Part shown: piece by piece, positions 25,081 to 37,965 of the stretch
Numbering within the stretch: the stretch's first letter is position 1
Layout of the letters: each line of letters opens with the position of its first letter
Assembly (NCBI RefSeq): GCF_051020985.1
Contig: NC_134999.1
Coordinates: forward strand, 25,887,160-25,951,159
Direction: 5' to 3'
Source of the DNA: Nomia melanderi
Taxonomy: Eukaryota; Arthropoda; Insecta; Hymenoptera; Halictidae
DNA length: 64,000 nucleotides
Made by a program: the position numbers and the translations under genes
Notes under the pieces: model-generated
What the model saw: the letters and a program-made list of their open reading frames with translations, nothing else
Database searches by the model: none
Told to the model about the DNA's origin: nothing

Positions 25081-28000
25081 AGTTTTTAAGGATGTATATT
25101 GCTTTCTCAATAAGGCTCCGCTATGCTTTACACGAATGTACAATCCCATCGTACATATGCTCGGTCTTTTGGGGTGTGCGGGTAGTTCCATATATCGGGT
25201 ACGCGATTTTCTAGTTGGATCGGATCAAAAAAATTCGACGGGACTCGTGAAACTTTCGATTTAGGAGTTTGAGTATAGATTTTATTACGTTTATAACATG
25301 GTTTTTGCTATACTCAAATTGTTCAAATAACCGAGTAAAGTTTGAAATAATATAATTATAATATAATTTATGCACAGCAAAAATAAAATTTGTAACAGAT
25401 TTACTGCGAATGTACTCCATAGTTTCAAAACATTTTGTTTTTACTTGTAAATCAAATTTCAGCTCTTATTTATATCTTTCTTGTGTATTTATAATGTTCA
25501 TATTCGTTTTGCATGAAACAGATTGATGCAATTTGTGAATTGACCTTTTTTGGCCCGACCCGAACTCGTACTTTCGAGTATCCGGCACATCCCTTTCGAT
25601 CGTGTTTGCCGGCTGACGGTCCGATCCGAAATTTCACTTCTTTTCATTTGTATGTCTTTTTTTATTTAAAATTGTGTTCTCTCGCTCAATCCCTGTTACG
25701 CCGCTGGCTTCGTGAAGCCCTGTGAGCCCTTTTAGTCTTTTTGAAATTAGAAACGATTTTGAATTCGAAGATCGAAGAACTGGAATGGACACCGAAGTCA
25801 ACCGCTAATATCTACCAAGACTAGCTAGAGTTCGTCATTTTGGACAACTCGTTCTTTTGATTATGCGATCGCTATTTTATCTTTTTTTTTGCTGTTGTTT
25901 CTTAACACTTCATCAGCTGCTTTCGTTCATGTAAATCTGTGGTCTCAGTCACACCTGAAGCTTACACCAAGGAATTCAATTTCTTGTTTATTCGGTTTCA
26001 ACTGAATCCCCGGCGAGCATTTAAATCTATCCAGACAAAAACATAGCTTGTTGATCAAGTTTTTTCGTAGATGACGTTTAACAAAATAACATGTTTCAAT
26101 AATACTCTTCAGTTTGTTTACAATGGCGAACTTTTTTCTTATGTCTTTCTGTTGATTTATAAAATAATATAATTCGTTTGCAAATGGAAATTAGCTAGAG
26201 TTTGCAAAAAGTCATAACTTTACGTCAAAGGCAACCACATATAGTTTGTAAAAGGATGTTATGTGTCCGTACTAAGGCAAAACAGCGACCTGACCTTGTG
26301 AGACGTTGGAAGGTCATTATGCTACATATGGATTATGCATTTATGTTGTTCGTATAATTGCAATTTTTGTTAGTATATTTATTTTAGTTGGCGTTTAATT
26401 TTCCATTATTAATACTATATTTATAAATTAATTTTCATTCTACAATTTTTTGTTTATTTCGTTAATGTCATTAAAGTGGCTAATAATTGATTTCACTGAT
26501 ACGTTTATAAACAATGCAGAGAATTTAAAAATTGGGATTAAATTGTAAGCTTTCAAGTTGAACACTTATTGTGGCTATAGTAAAATTTTCTATTATCCAA
26601 ATTCCGTTTAAACTATCATTTTGCGATATCAATCATTTTACAAAAATATAACAAAGCATTTGGAACTTTATAATTGTGTAGAATCCATTTAACCTTCTGC
26701 AATTGAATTCTTTCATATTGTATTGGACAGAGTTGTTTCCTCTATTTATGATCAATTTTATAAAAAAATATTCGAAATCTAATGATACAATAATTATTAT
26801 TTCCCTCGAGACGCCACGGTCCTATGCAAATTTTATCGAAATGAGTTTCACTGAAAACAAATCTGCAATAAAATAATGTGAAATAGTGTAAGAACGTTTT
26901 CAAGTTAATAAGTCGTTTTAATGGTAGAGCATTCGTGTTCGATTCCACCACATCGTTTTCGTTGGAAAATAAGTCAGAAACTGACCCAACTTCGAAACGT
27001 TCTAAGCTGTAAAACTCGCAATCGAACCCTGCAGTCGATAAAGTGTTAAAAAAGGGAAGAGGAAAACCACTACGACACACTTGGCTCCCCTAGAAAGTAG
27101 AAGGTAGAAAGAAAAAGGAGAATTGAGATAGCGCAGGGATAGTTCTACGTCTATGATCCCGAAAGAGACGGTCAGCGTTAACGGAAAGCACTTCGATCGA
27201 TGGTTTGCAGGAAACTACTTCGAAAAGGTACCACGAAACTAATGAGAACTCTAATTCGTCTCTCGCGTGGGAAAGGAACGTGGGTGAATCGTGTGCATAG
27301 ATACGATTTGGGCGCCGTGCGATCTGACGCATAATACTAGATACATCGTACGATATAAACGTAAGTCGATTTCAAGAAATGATAGGCCTTACAAACTATC
27401 GGCATTCAATTTTGTACAATCATTTAATATTCGCGACACAGTTCATTTACTCGATCACACTCTACACTTACTTCACCTTATCTTTCTTTCTCTGTCCCTT
27501 CGTCTTCGTTTCCCTTTTCAACCTGTGTCGATTGACTAGCAATACGATACGATGCAATTAATTCATTCTTCCCCGCAATCGCTTAGCACGACAATCATAT
27601 CGTAAAATATAGAATTTTCTTCTGCCGAACCTATACCGTAACGGAGTATAATATTCTTTCTTCTTTTTTTTCTTGTCTACGACACTCGACCCCGACATGT
27701 ACAATTACAATATACTTAATTACAATCGGACAATCTCTAATTTAGGTTCCTCCGGTGCAATGAACATTCGCAGGTTCGATCGCCGAAAACACAGACGGAC
27801 ACACACACACGGTGATCGGATTTGTTTCTCCGCTGATTCCCTGTTTCCTCGTTCTCAGTTTCTTTTTGCCCTCCATATTTCTCTGTCCCCTTTCGCTCGA
27901 AAACTCTTACGTTTCTTAAAAAATAACATCTGATATACTTAGAGCTGCGTCTTATCACTAGGTATCGACTTAACTTGAATGTACTCGAATGTACTCGAGC

Positions 28001-28268
28001 GTCCCGAGCGTCCAGCCGGGAATCCGTCGGATAAAAACTGAACGGTTTCTCGGTTATACGACAAAAGTGTTGCGTGCACGCCGCGGACACGTTTCATCGG
28101 GTCTGATTATAAATTCCGCGAATCCTGGCTGATAGAGTTCCGACGTGTGATCGATTGATGAAACGAGTTCACGGTGCAACGGGTTTCATAGGACACTCTG
28201 CGCCCGAGGCTGAATATCGAAACGAATCTCGGGCCCGCTGATAAAAAATAGGTACGCACCGTGCTTAT
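25081..28268. other. intergenic DNA with GC-richer patches, no recognised gene
   Basis: Patches at about 25520-25730 and 27070-28250 have raised G+C and open frames on both strands (up to 117 codons, minus, at 27737-28090). They have low-complexity, Ser/Arg-rich translations and no family resemblance. The 27.1-28.2 kb patch could be untranslated sequence of a transcript, but no coding exon is linked to it. An (AC)n run sits near 27800. Confidence 0.4.
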
Positions 28269-28961
28269 TTAACACTAAACGTACCGGTAGGTTATATATA
28301 ACTATTCTTATCGTAACCGATCAAATCACTGGTTATGAAAAAAGACAAACAAGTCAGATAATACACTTAATCTTGTGTTACGCGATAGATACGTTCTGTG
28401 TGTTGGAGCTTACAGAACAATAGAGTTTAGTTTCAGACCTAAGAAGAAAACAATACGATGAAATTCATATTATAATTTGGATGATCGTGTTAAATCGAAT
28501 CAAATCGTGTAAAAAGAAAATAAATGTTTCTCTAATTCATAACAAATCAAACAAATCGCATCAGAGGAGAAAAATAATTCGCATTAACCCCTTAAACTAT
28601 TTTATTTTAAAGTATAACAATTAATAACGGAAATCTAATATTTATTTTGAACTCAAGATAATTGAGATTTATTTACCTTTGTTAATTTCAGTTTAAGATC
28701 TTCGCCGTATATCTGATGCGACATTGTATATGAAGGGGTTAAACCAAAATGGTGTAAGAAAAGAATAATTCGTGTTAGATCAAAATTGTATAAGAAGAGG
28801 AAAGTAATTTGTATTAAATGAAAATCAGAATCAGAAAGACTAAAACGGAATCTCTGACTAATTGAACAGTATAGGAATAGACAAATGAACGGTATAAGTA
28901 TGCACTTTAAATCATATTATAAAATCGATTGTTTAACCGGGCGTGGTTCGTTTAGTGTTAA
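28269..28961. mobile_element. piggyBac-like MITE with a second MITE nested inside
   Basis: Both ends read TTAACACTAAACG inward (28269 on; and the complement ending at 28961), with further similarity to ACC after one mismatch. The target and ends are TTAA, as for piggyBac-superfamily elements. About 690 bp, with no coding frame. A different MITE (28584-28742) interrupts it, so that insertion is younger. Confidence 0.72.
28584..28742. mobile_element. piggyBac-like MITE (TTAACCCCTT family), nested
   Basis: 159 bp bounded by perfect 10-bp inverted ends TTAACCCCTT...AAGGGGTTAA, lying within the 28269-28961 element. Non-coding. Confidence 0.7.
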
Positions 28962-31797
28962 AGACAACGCTTGGTACAAACGTTACGAGCTCGACGCGAC
29001 GTAGAAACGAACGTTCCGGATTGGAAAACAACGTTAGGAAAGAACATTATAAATCACTTAGCGTAAAAGAGATAATAATTTCGGACTGATCTTGCATGGA
29101 ACTCTCTTCCGTTAGCGCATTTCGACGCCGGTCACTGCGAAACTAAGCGCGCTGGAATTTTTAAGCGTTAAGTGTACAGAGAGTAAAAAATTGTCGATAC
29201 AAAATTGTTCTTTTCAAATGAACGCTTAGTTCGGTGTTTAACGTTGATTACATTTTCGATTTGACAAAAGAACGAAGAGTTGAAAGAAATGGACTTGGCA
29301 AACGAACTGATCTCTCACAAAACGTTATTAAAGTGACGTTAATAAATAAAATGATCTTTTAAACCACGTATTTTTGAAAATGAAATGACTGTATGTGACG
29401 TTATAGAAAAATATGAATCGATTGTGGTTTTAAGTAATTTTAAATTACAAATATTTCACTGTGTGTTCATGGAATTATATTTATAATAGTCAATATTCAC
29501 GTTACGTATTTTCAATGTCCTCCTTAAATGAGTTTTTACAGAAAGAAAAATTAGAAATGCGGTGTTAGGTTCATTACACGCTCAAGTTTTTCAATAAGTT
29601 TTAAGCAAGATGATCTTTGCTTTTGATTATGTAAATTTCAATGTTAATTCAAGAATTTTACCCTGTATTGGTACTGTGGCAGCTAGATTTCTTGCTAGCC
29701 TTCAGTAGTCTTGTTAATTCTTAGTAGTCTTAATATAAGGATGACGATATAATAATGAAATATAGTAACAAGAGCATCAATTCATATAATTGTTTATATC
29801 TTTAACAACCTTGTGTGAGAGAACGGTACGCCTGTAATAGATGCAATACAGGTATTTGAACTTTATGTATACTTTTTATACAAAATAGAAATAAAATTAG
29901 AACGTAAATTTCTGATCTCGAAATTAAAATTAATTGTACAAGAGGATTTTTAAATAGGCCTCTTTCGATACAAATAAAAGTTTCTTGTTTTCACGCATTG
30001 TATACAACTTACAAAGATCCATACACTATGTATTTATTTGCAGTTGATCGTTTGTGCTTTGAACGCGTGCAATTATCTGAAATCTTGCATACCTTCAATT
30101 TGCATCTCATTTTGATCGTAACTTGATTCGAAATCACGATTTCAAATAACTGCACACCACTGTCTATTTAAACGACAGATTACGATTAACCTTCTGTTAA
30201 AATTATTTCTAATATTTTGCGAAATGACGATTCTTGTGAACACAGAGGGTGTCAGAATATTTCGATCGTGTCAAAATGTCAATTGTGTCGCTGATCGGTT
30301 GTTACATTAATCGCTTTCGGATAAATGGTCGTCGTTAATTAATAAGAAAACAATTACATTGAAACGAAAAACGTCATAGCGTTTTGTACAATTCAGACAA
30401 TAAATTTATTTAATACAATACTAAATACATTAAGTAAAAATTACCTTATTAAAAAAGATCAATGATTTAACGAAAGACATTTTCTTATATTTTATAATAA
30501 ATACTAAAGTATTTTTTAAATCTTATCGAATATCAATTTAGGTACTTTATTAAACGAGTTAAGAAACTTGAATTCTTTCTGACCTATAAACTACTACCTG
30601 TCTACGGTGGCAGTAAAAGAATCACGTTGACAAAATTATTGCTCTAGGGTCAATATCTAAGTTTTGCCTCAACGAGCAATCTATTATCTCTTTAATAAAA
30701 TGACAATGTACTTATATTTCTTTATTTTTATGGCAACAAACCTGAAATTGGTTCTAGAAATACTTACGTACATGTCTATTATATGAAAAATTATTATCAC
30801 TTAGGTGGTTTTACAAAAGTGATTGGGTGTTAAGTCGTGTTAACAAATTGTTCACTGTTGCAATGTGAAATACTTTAACAGAATCTATTCTACATGCCCT
30901 CTTTAATTATGTATAATAATTTAATCGAAACTCTTCCGTTATTTTTATCTCATCGACTAACAACGTCCATTCTTCGCGAAGCAACGGTTTCCATTTATTT
31001 TTATCTTCCACCACATGGTGCTTTTGGAGTCGTATACGAAATTAGACTGTCGAGTGTTCGTTAAAATTGCCAATATGGAAGAGACTGTTAGAGAGGGGTG
31101 TATTCCCTCAAGCGATGTATGCTCGCAGAATGTTCTATTCTCAGAATTCCATTTTAACAGTCAATATGTGCATTACTTCACGCTTAAAATATAATATATT
31201 GCTTGAAATATTTTTCTTAGGCTATCTGAATAATGTATGTGAATAAAAGTCATTTCAATGCTTTATTTTAGCAAGAAAGGATTATTAAAAATAATTATAT
31301 TACATTCACTCTTTGCAGATAAAAGTTATTTAAATTTCTAAAAACTCTCTCCACAAACAACTGAATTACAACTGAATGTCTTAAATATTAGAAGAGAAAA
31401 AAAATCACATATTAATCTCTCGTTATTTGAATAATTAGATTATTTAGTTGCAACTTTCGATTTTAGATATCAGAGCTCGCAATCGCCATTACAACAGCAT
31501 TCGACTGCAACGATTAAAATATCAACGCAACGCTGTTACCGATTAAATCATACAAATCTGAAAACATATAGTTAACCCGTTTATTTAATTATTATTCTGA
31601 AATTTGTTGATGTGTAGCATACTTTGGGTTTTCAAGTTTTATAATTGGTTAATAATAAAGGATAATATAAACAATTTTAACCAAAATAAATTATAAATAA
31701 CTCGATAAGTTAACTATCCGTATGCAATCGGTTATACATGTTCTAAACTCGATAATACAAGGCAGGTCGTACAATTAGAGCTCTGATGCAAATCAGT
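28962..31797. other. A+T-rich intergenic DNA, nothing recognised
   Basis: No supported coding frame, RNA gene or structured repeat was found across this stretch. Confidence 0.5.
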
Positions 31798-31800
31798 TAA

Positions 31801-32544
31801 GGCTTGATTCACACTAGCAGCCAACGGTACAGTCGCAATTAGTCACGACCAACGATTTTACTGAAACAATTACATTCAACGATCAAAACCAATAAAATTC
31901 CGTCAATATATGTTTCACTTCTGTTTACACGCTTGAGAAAAGAACAATAGTTTTTCAATACAATTTAAGACCAGAACTGCTGACCCTTTGATACGATTAA
32001 TATGCAATTGTTATAAAAATTGTAGGAATATATATATTTTCTCAGTTTCTCCATGTATTTATTATAGTAGTCAAGCGAAACTTTTTCAAAAACCATTTTG
32101 GATATTTAACATTTTCAAAATATCAATAATTGCGAAGTGAAACTGAAACCCATTATTTTGACGGATGCGATACTTGATAAAAATTTATTTTACTCAATCT
32201 TGGATAAATCCAATGTTTCACAGTCGTTGCGAATTTTTTACTTTGCACCTTACCTAGTTAATTTTCATCCATATTTTCATTTTACGCGAGTCACAATATC
32301 TTCTGTGACTAAACTTATACAATTCAATTTTCCCAGACAAATTTGATTAACTGCTCGTCAACCATGGTCGTATTTGGCCGTCAACCGCTGCTGATCAGAT
32401 CAAATCCAGCGAAGTTAGTGAACGGCCAATAAATTTTGATTTGACTTGACCGTACCAACTGCGAATGCTTTCGTTGGATTAGATGTAATAACATCAGCAA
32501 TGGTCATACCCGGCCGTGATTCGACCGCTAGTGTGAATCAGGTC
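31801..32544. mobile_element. non-autonomous PIF/Harbinger-type DNA transposon
   Basis: Terminal inverted repeats are GGCTTGATTCACACTAGC at the left and, as complement, GACCTGATTCACACTAGC at the right, 16 of 18 identical. They are flanked by a direct TAA at 31798-31800 and 32545-32547. A 3-bp TWA target duplication with such ends is characteristic of PIF/Harbinger. The 744-bp body has no transposase; its 69-codon frame is not meaningful. It was presumably mobilised by an element elsewhere in the genome. Confidence 0.75.
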
Positions 32545-32774
32545 TAAAAGGTATCCACGAATTCCGGAGACGAATTCACCCTGCGACCCGATCGTGTGTC
32601 ACGTTTCGATCGCAATCCGCGCGGAAGGATTTTCTTGGTTGCCCGTGAACAATCGGCCACGGGTTGCCGTCCAGAACCTATTTCGGAATCGAAGCTCGTC
32701 TGGGAGTCTGGAATTCAGCTAGCTCCTGCACGGACAAGAACGACAGCAGGAAAGTCGATTGAAGGTGCAGTCAC

Positions 32775-32902
32775 CTTTCCCGGCCGGGGTGACCGTGGAA
32801 TTCCACAGGGTACACTCGGCCGGAAGAATAATCTTGTCGCGCAACGTTTGCATCTTTCCCAGCTCTCTGTTCCTGGCTCCTTCGTATCCGATCATGGAGC
32901 AG
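32775..32902 (-). CDS. weak candidate coding exon in a GC-rich island
   Basis: On the minus strand, a TTTTCAG acceptor-like site is followed by CTGCTCC and an ATG (32893-32895). The open frame starts MIGYEGARNRELGKMQTLRD, continues KIILPAECTLWNSTVTPAGK, and ends at AAAG|GTGA, a passable donor. The codons look coding (mostly C/G-ending). However, the plus strand of the same island also has a 130-codon open frame (32596-32988), the polypyrimidine tract is poor, and no partner exon was found. I do not recognise the protein. Confidence 0.2.
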
Positions 32903-33017
32903 CTGAAAACCTTCTCCGAGCTCTAGTTCGCTGGCTTCAACGCGATTTCGATTACGAAATATCCAATAAGCCGAGAAATGTGCGGTAGAACCTCGATCAT
33001 CCGGTTTGATTAGACGA

Positions 33018-33260
33018 TTAACCCCTTGTAACAACGTGACAGAGTAATGAAGAGTTTAAAAAAAATTTGGCAAGGATGAATCTGTAGTACTCGATTCTTT
33101 TGAATTTGAATTAAATATCATTATTTTGTTAGTGATTGTTATACTTTAGAGCAAGTATGGAGATACGCCTACAGTTTTCTTTCTTTTTTCAATAAATTAT
33201 TAATGGTAAAGTAATTGTATTGATTATTATTGAGCAATGCATCATAGGGCAAGGGGTTAA
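33018..33260. mobile_element. piggyBac-like MITE (TTAACCCCTTG family)
   Basis: 243 bp with perfect 11-bp inverted ends TTAACCCCTTG...CAAGGGGTTAA. The interior shares the TTTTTCAATAAATTATTAA and TACGCCTA-like segments with the elements at 43467 and 53385. Non-coding. Confidence 0.78.
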
Positions 33261-34079
33261 CAACCCTGATGAATAGAGACTTGAAAAGATATTGTTCAAT
33301 GTTTGCAAAATTAGATTGTGTATATTCTGAGATATAATCTGAGGATTCAAATTGTTGAGTTTGGGGCTATACGAGACTTCGATGATCTGGCTTGCGAAAA
33401 ATATTGAGTATAATAATTGATTTGAATATTTTTGTACATGTTAGTTTACTGTTCCGTAGATTTTTTACTTCATATAGTGGCTATTTTTCAGTTTTGCCCT
33501 GTCTTGTTGGAGTTATTAGAGATTTATCTTTAAAGGAAAACGAAGGAGTGTAACTGAAGGAAATACATAAATGCAGAAATAATAAACCAAAATTTTGAGA
33601 ATTACTGTTACATTTTATTATTGATAACTGAAAGAAAATCTGCGCTCTGTGTAACATGTCGATTGCCAAATTAGTACTTAATAAAATCCCATACAGTCAA
33701 AGGAAATTTCTTAGTAAAACAGAAACCGAAATGTTAAGATCTTTTTACGGCGACTGTCTTCTCAATTCTCTTTGTATCTCACAAATCCAACAAAATTAGG
33801 TTCGTTCGATATGTCACCGACAAAATTAACCTCAAAATTTCTACAAAAAATTGTATCACCAAAATGTCAATGCCAAAGTGTTAACATGACTGCTAGAATT
33901 TTTTTATCACCGCACCAATGGTTATTAAATCGATACACAGACAAATTTAGTGGTACTGTTTACTTGTTGGTGCGCGAAAACGTGTTTTTGCAATTGATTG
34001 CGAGTTTCGATGGTGTTAAGAGACGCCAGGTTCATTTACGGGTGAAAAAGTTAGCGCGCTTCGATCGTTGAAGGGTCGA
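33261..34079. other. A+T-rich intergenic DNA, nothing recognised
   Basis: Short frames at 33481-33669 and 33772-34071 resemble no family and are not supported. Confidence 0.5.
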
Positions 34080-37000
34080 ATTCCTCGCGATAACAAGCGG
34101 TGCATCGAGTCACGTGTTTTTCTTTTTGAAAGCTCGCTACCGGAAACTCGGGCGAATTCAATCGATCCGTAAATTCTGTTACTGTATTCGTTATTAGTGA
34201 GTGGCGGGCCTGTGACGGCAAGACGGCCCGGTTAAATTTGCGTATCCTTATATCAAAGGAAGATATATTAGCTTCTCGATCTCGTGAAAAATATATACAC
34301 GTCTTACAACGAAGGAAAACTCCCGTAAATCTTAAAGATAAAAATAATTATTTACAACTTTGAGATTATTGTATAGCAGATAATTTTTCCTATGCACGGC
34401 ACTTCGTCGCCGCGACTTGGATATTAAATATTAAGTCCGATTCTCCCGAAACAGAGAAACATTTCGAGAATTTATTTACATATGACATTGCTACCATAAA
34501 AGATGCATACAGTGTGTTTTATTAACGACCATTTCGCGTCTATAAGAAACCGATAACTTAAACACAATACGGACGATCAACGTTGCGCCGATTTGATATG
34601 AAAACGTCGCAGTTCTCAAAGCAATGTAATTATTAAACAGAACAGAGGTACTTCAATATTCTTGTCGTCTATTGAAATATTAGTTGCATGAAAAAATTCG
34701 TTCGATAATGTATGGTATTTTTGATTGTGACAGTTTGTATAAAACTTGATGGTTTGAAAGGAAATAATATATATATATCAAGTTTTCCTCGCATATTGGG
34801 GTCAATAATATTACTGGCGATAACTAGTTCAATAAAATAAATGAAAAATTATCAATTGCATTTTGTATAACTGTAGGCCACTTATTTTCGTAAATATTTG
34901 TCAAGTATAGATCCGTAGTAGCAAAATAATAATGTTAGAAACCTTACATTATAATAATGATCTTTCATCGTGTTTTTGTACATCATAATTCTATCCTTAC
35001 GCGTAAAATAAAACTACCTTTATCTTCTTAAGAAAGAAAAGAAAATGATTATAAATATAATTCTATTAAGCGTCCATGAAACCTTCACTCCTAACCACTT
35101 AACTACATTATCAGCGCGTAATAGAAAAGAACCGCGTTTTTGAAAATTCCGAAAACCGCGTGAACGAAGAACAAAGTTAGCCTTACCGACGTTAGAAATA
35201 AAGTTCCATACGTATTACGAATACACGTTGTGAAATAAAGTACAAAAGGGGAGCTGGAATCCAACTGAGATTTCAACGATTATACACACGATTATAACGA
35301 ATTAGACACGTTTATGAGAGAAGTGTGAGTCATTTCCGTGCTACACTTAAACTTCAAGCCCGGAATCGGTTTTCCACCGGGAGTACCCTTCAACGTGAAA
35401 AAGAGAAGAAAAGACAAAGGATCGTTATACGATTTCTGATTCATGAAGTACAGGAGAACATTCAATTAAGCGATTACTCGGCAGTCGACTCATTAAGATC
35501 GCTTTCGTGTCTGAAAACTCCTTCCACCCTTGTCACGTGGGTCGGCCGCCGAGGCGCCATCGAACTTGAGGTTGTCTCTTTCTGTCGCACTCGACAGTCT
35601 CGGCATAATTAATCGGTCGGCTACAATCCGCGCACGCTTCGAATGTACACCAGTTGACGTGAACCGGTGCTACGCGATCGTCGTATTACGGAACGTATTC
35701 AGAGTGAATCGCCGGTGTCATTAAATTGATAAAAATGTTCCCCATTACATGGCTGATTCGAGGGGTTCGATAATATATGATCATTTCATCGAATTTTCCA
35801 TTTATTGCGCGAACTGTCGATACGCTGCAAGGACACGTGAAAATAGATTCAATTCCATGAAACTTAATTCTTCAAGAAGCGTCTGCACCACCGTTAATAA
35901 ATATCTACCAGGGGAAGTCTTATTATACCAGCTGCATCGGACGTAAAAAATCTCGCAGGAAAAATGAAAACCAATGGTTTATTGTCACGTGGTTCAAAGC
36001 AACGCCGGAAAATGCGTAAGTTTCGTCGGCGATAATATCGAATAATTATTGTTATTAAGTACTCTGTTCAGAGATCGAGACGCGAGCACAAAGAAACCTA
36101 CGAAACGTGTCGTTCGTAAATAATACAAATAAACGTAATTACATAAAGAAAACGGAAGTGTATCAATATAAATTCGCTGTACCAATGAATACGTCGTACA
36201 TCGTTTTCACATGACAAAACGAAATACAATAATATCAAGTTATTGACAGAGCAACCCGAATACGATTCTCCGTACGTCCTTCCTGAACTCGTAATCGATG
36301 GCTGTTCGGTTCCAGTAATTATTGGACAGACCGGAACCAGCGGCGCGAGGAACGCTGAAGGCTCCGCCCTGTTCGAGACGCGATTCGATATAATTCCACT
36401 GCGTCGCGCTAGCGTGACGTTTTACAAACGACGCGTTTCCCTGTCCCGCGCGCTTAGACGTTCGGCTAACATTTTCGTAAGATCGCGGCGCACTTTTATC
36501 TCCGCCGCTTTCTTCCTCCGCTTTCCGAACTCCTCGTCGCCGGCGATGCTGCTTCAAAGTCGCCAAAGAGTGCGCGTCTTTGCGCGCGAGACGATCGGTT
36601 TGCTAGACGCGCCCGTTGTCCCCTTTGACGTGATTCCTGGAGAACGTCTCGCAACGTCGCAATCTTTTCCGATCCGTCCCGCTCGCTTCGCAAACTTCGT
36701 CCATTCGTTATGGAATTTCTGGAGCGTATATTACACACGTATCCAGACACAGAATGCAATATATCCGGGCCCGTCGAGACGCGAGAATGCTTTGTGACGA
36801 TCCCCAGAGCCAGTAATCAATCGGTCCTCTCTCCACGCCGTAATATTCCGACTTTCTTTTCGTGTGTCCCATTCGACTCTCCTCGTGAGACGGTTCCCGT
36901 TCCCTCGTCGAAGCACCGTTCACGTTAAAGTACATCCGCAGATCGGTTCAACGACGGAACACAGTTCAAGGCGGAGTCGGGACGTACGATCCAAGATCTC

Positions 37001-37335
37001 GGTCCACTTTGAATCAGCGTTCCTCCCACCAAGGCCTCGTAAACAGGGTGATTGGAATGTACCAGTATCAGTAAATCGCCTGTCGGTATTGTTCACCAGT
37101 GCCAGTCCTAATCAGTCTTCAATTTGATTAATCAGTGTACCCTCCGAATCCTATCAGTATCACTCGCTAATCGTACGCTCGGACGCTTCTTCGGCGTCCC
37201 GCGTGTAACGCGCCGCCATTTCAGCTCGGTCGCCCGACGGTGCTCTAGTTCAACGTTCGGATTCAGTCTTCGTTTCAATTCACTCGGCCTGTCTGCACTC
37301 GACCATCCTCCAAACGAGAGTTCACCCGGCGACAC
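34080..37335 (-). other. probable long 3' UTR / downstream region of the LRR gene
   Basis: G+C is raised from about 35.3 kb and especially 36.2-37.3 kb, immediately downstream of the LRR coding exon. Open frames on both strands (up to 184 codons, plus, 36243-36797) overlap each other and show no family features, so I treat them as compositional. A minus-strand AATAAA lies at 35978-35983. How far the transcript extends cannot be told. Confidence 0.35.
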
Positions 37336-37965
37336 TTAAGCGCGATACGAGCCGATCTCGCCCATGTCCATCCCATCGTGCATCTCCATTTCCATCTCCA
37401 TCTGGGGGTCCCGATGCTTCTCGGATCGGTGAGGGACGGATTGGACGCCAACATCTCGATCGCGGCTTCGCTCGCGGTTAGACGATCTTTCCTTCTCGCG
37501 CGGGAAGTGGTGATACTGGTGGGTCGCGTGGCCGTTCATGGGCAGCGTGGGGTAAGAGGACTGTCCGCAGGAGGCTTGGTGTCTCGAGGGCAGCGGCGGC
37601 GGGTGCTGGTGGCCGGCGGGTACACCGTTTTGCACCCTCGAGTCGTTCTGCTCCCGTTCGATGGAGTTCTCGCGGGTTGGCAGGTGAGGCGGCTGAGGGG
37701 TGCGCCGCAGAGAATGGTTGGAGTAATGCAATCGGCCGCCGGTAGACGAGCAATTATCGGCAGCGATGCTCAACGGCGTCGAGCCGTCCTCCATCGGACC
37801 GACTGAACGGTGACCGGACGCACCGGAATTGGGCAGCGTTCCCGGACGGCGCATCTGTCGCGCCGTCTCCCCATCGATGTAGGTGAAGCCTTCGGCTAGG
37901 GTAGTGCTGCCGTGCGGCAGGAACCAAACGCCTCCGACCCCAGGGCTCGCTGCCCGAAGTTCTAG
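37336..37965 (-). CDS. in-frame 209-codon extension after the LRR stop (candidate readthrough domain)
   Basis: Past the LRR stop (TAG at 37966-37968) the same frame stays open for 209 codons to a TAA at 37336-37338. Codon choice is coding-like (many C/G third positions). The peptide looks like a cytoplasmic low-complexity tail: GFTYIDGETARQMRRPGTLP near its start, Pro/His/Ser-rich middle parts, an Arg/Glu/Ser-rich segment (REKERSSNRERSRDR), then alternating Met-Glu, ending GEIGSYRA. The stop context is UAG followed by CUA, a context known to favour readthrough. If the extension is used, the upstream PDZ-ligand-like VTEL terminus would be buried. Alternatives are an unseen splice that skips the stop, or chance openness in GC-rich 3' UTR; a 142-codon frame on the opposite strand shows that openness here is partly compositional. 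Confidence 0.5.
   Translation of the reverse strand, partial: LELRAASPGVGGVWFLPHGSTTLAEGFTYIDGETARQMRRPGTLPNSGASGHRSVGPMEDGSTPLSIAADNCSSTGGRLHYSNHSLRRTPQPPHLPTRENSIEREQNDSRVQNGVPAGHQHPPPLPSRHQASCGQSSYPTLPMNGHATHQYHHFPREKERSSNRERSRDRDVGVQSVPHRSEKHRDPQMEMEMEMHDGMDMGEIGSYRA

Noticed and set aside
26930..26970. tRNA-like words (TGGTAGAGCA and GTTCGATTCCACC)
   Set aside because: A-box-like and B-box-like words are only about 15 bases apart; there is no room for an anticodon arm and no acceptor stem.
36243..36797. 184-codon plus-strand open frame downstream of the LRR gene
   Set aside because: It overlaps minus-strand frames of 108 and 87 codons in a GC-rich stretch, has no domain or family pattern, and lies in the probable 3' UTR of the LRR gene; openness is best explained by composition.
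37378..37806. 142-codon plus-strand frame opposite the LRR extension
   Set aside because: It mirrors the minus-strand frame; its translation is Gly/Val/Arg-rich with no family pattern, whereas the minus frame continues the LRR frame. It does weaken the statistical case for the extension, as noted.
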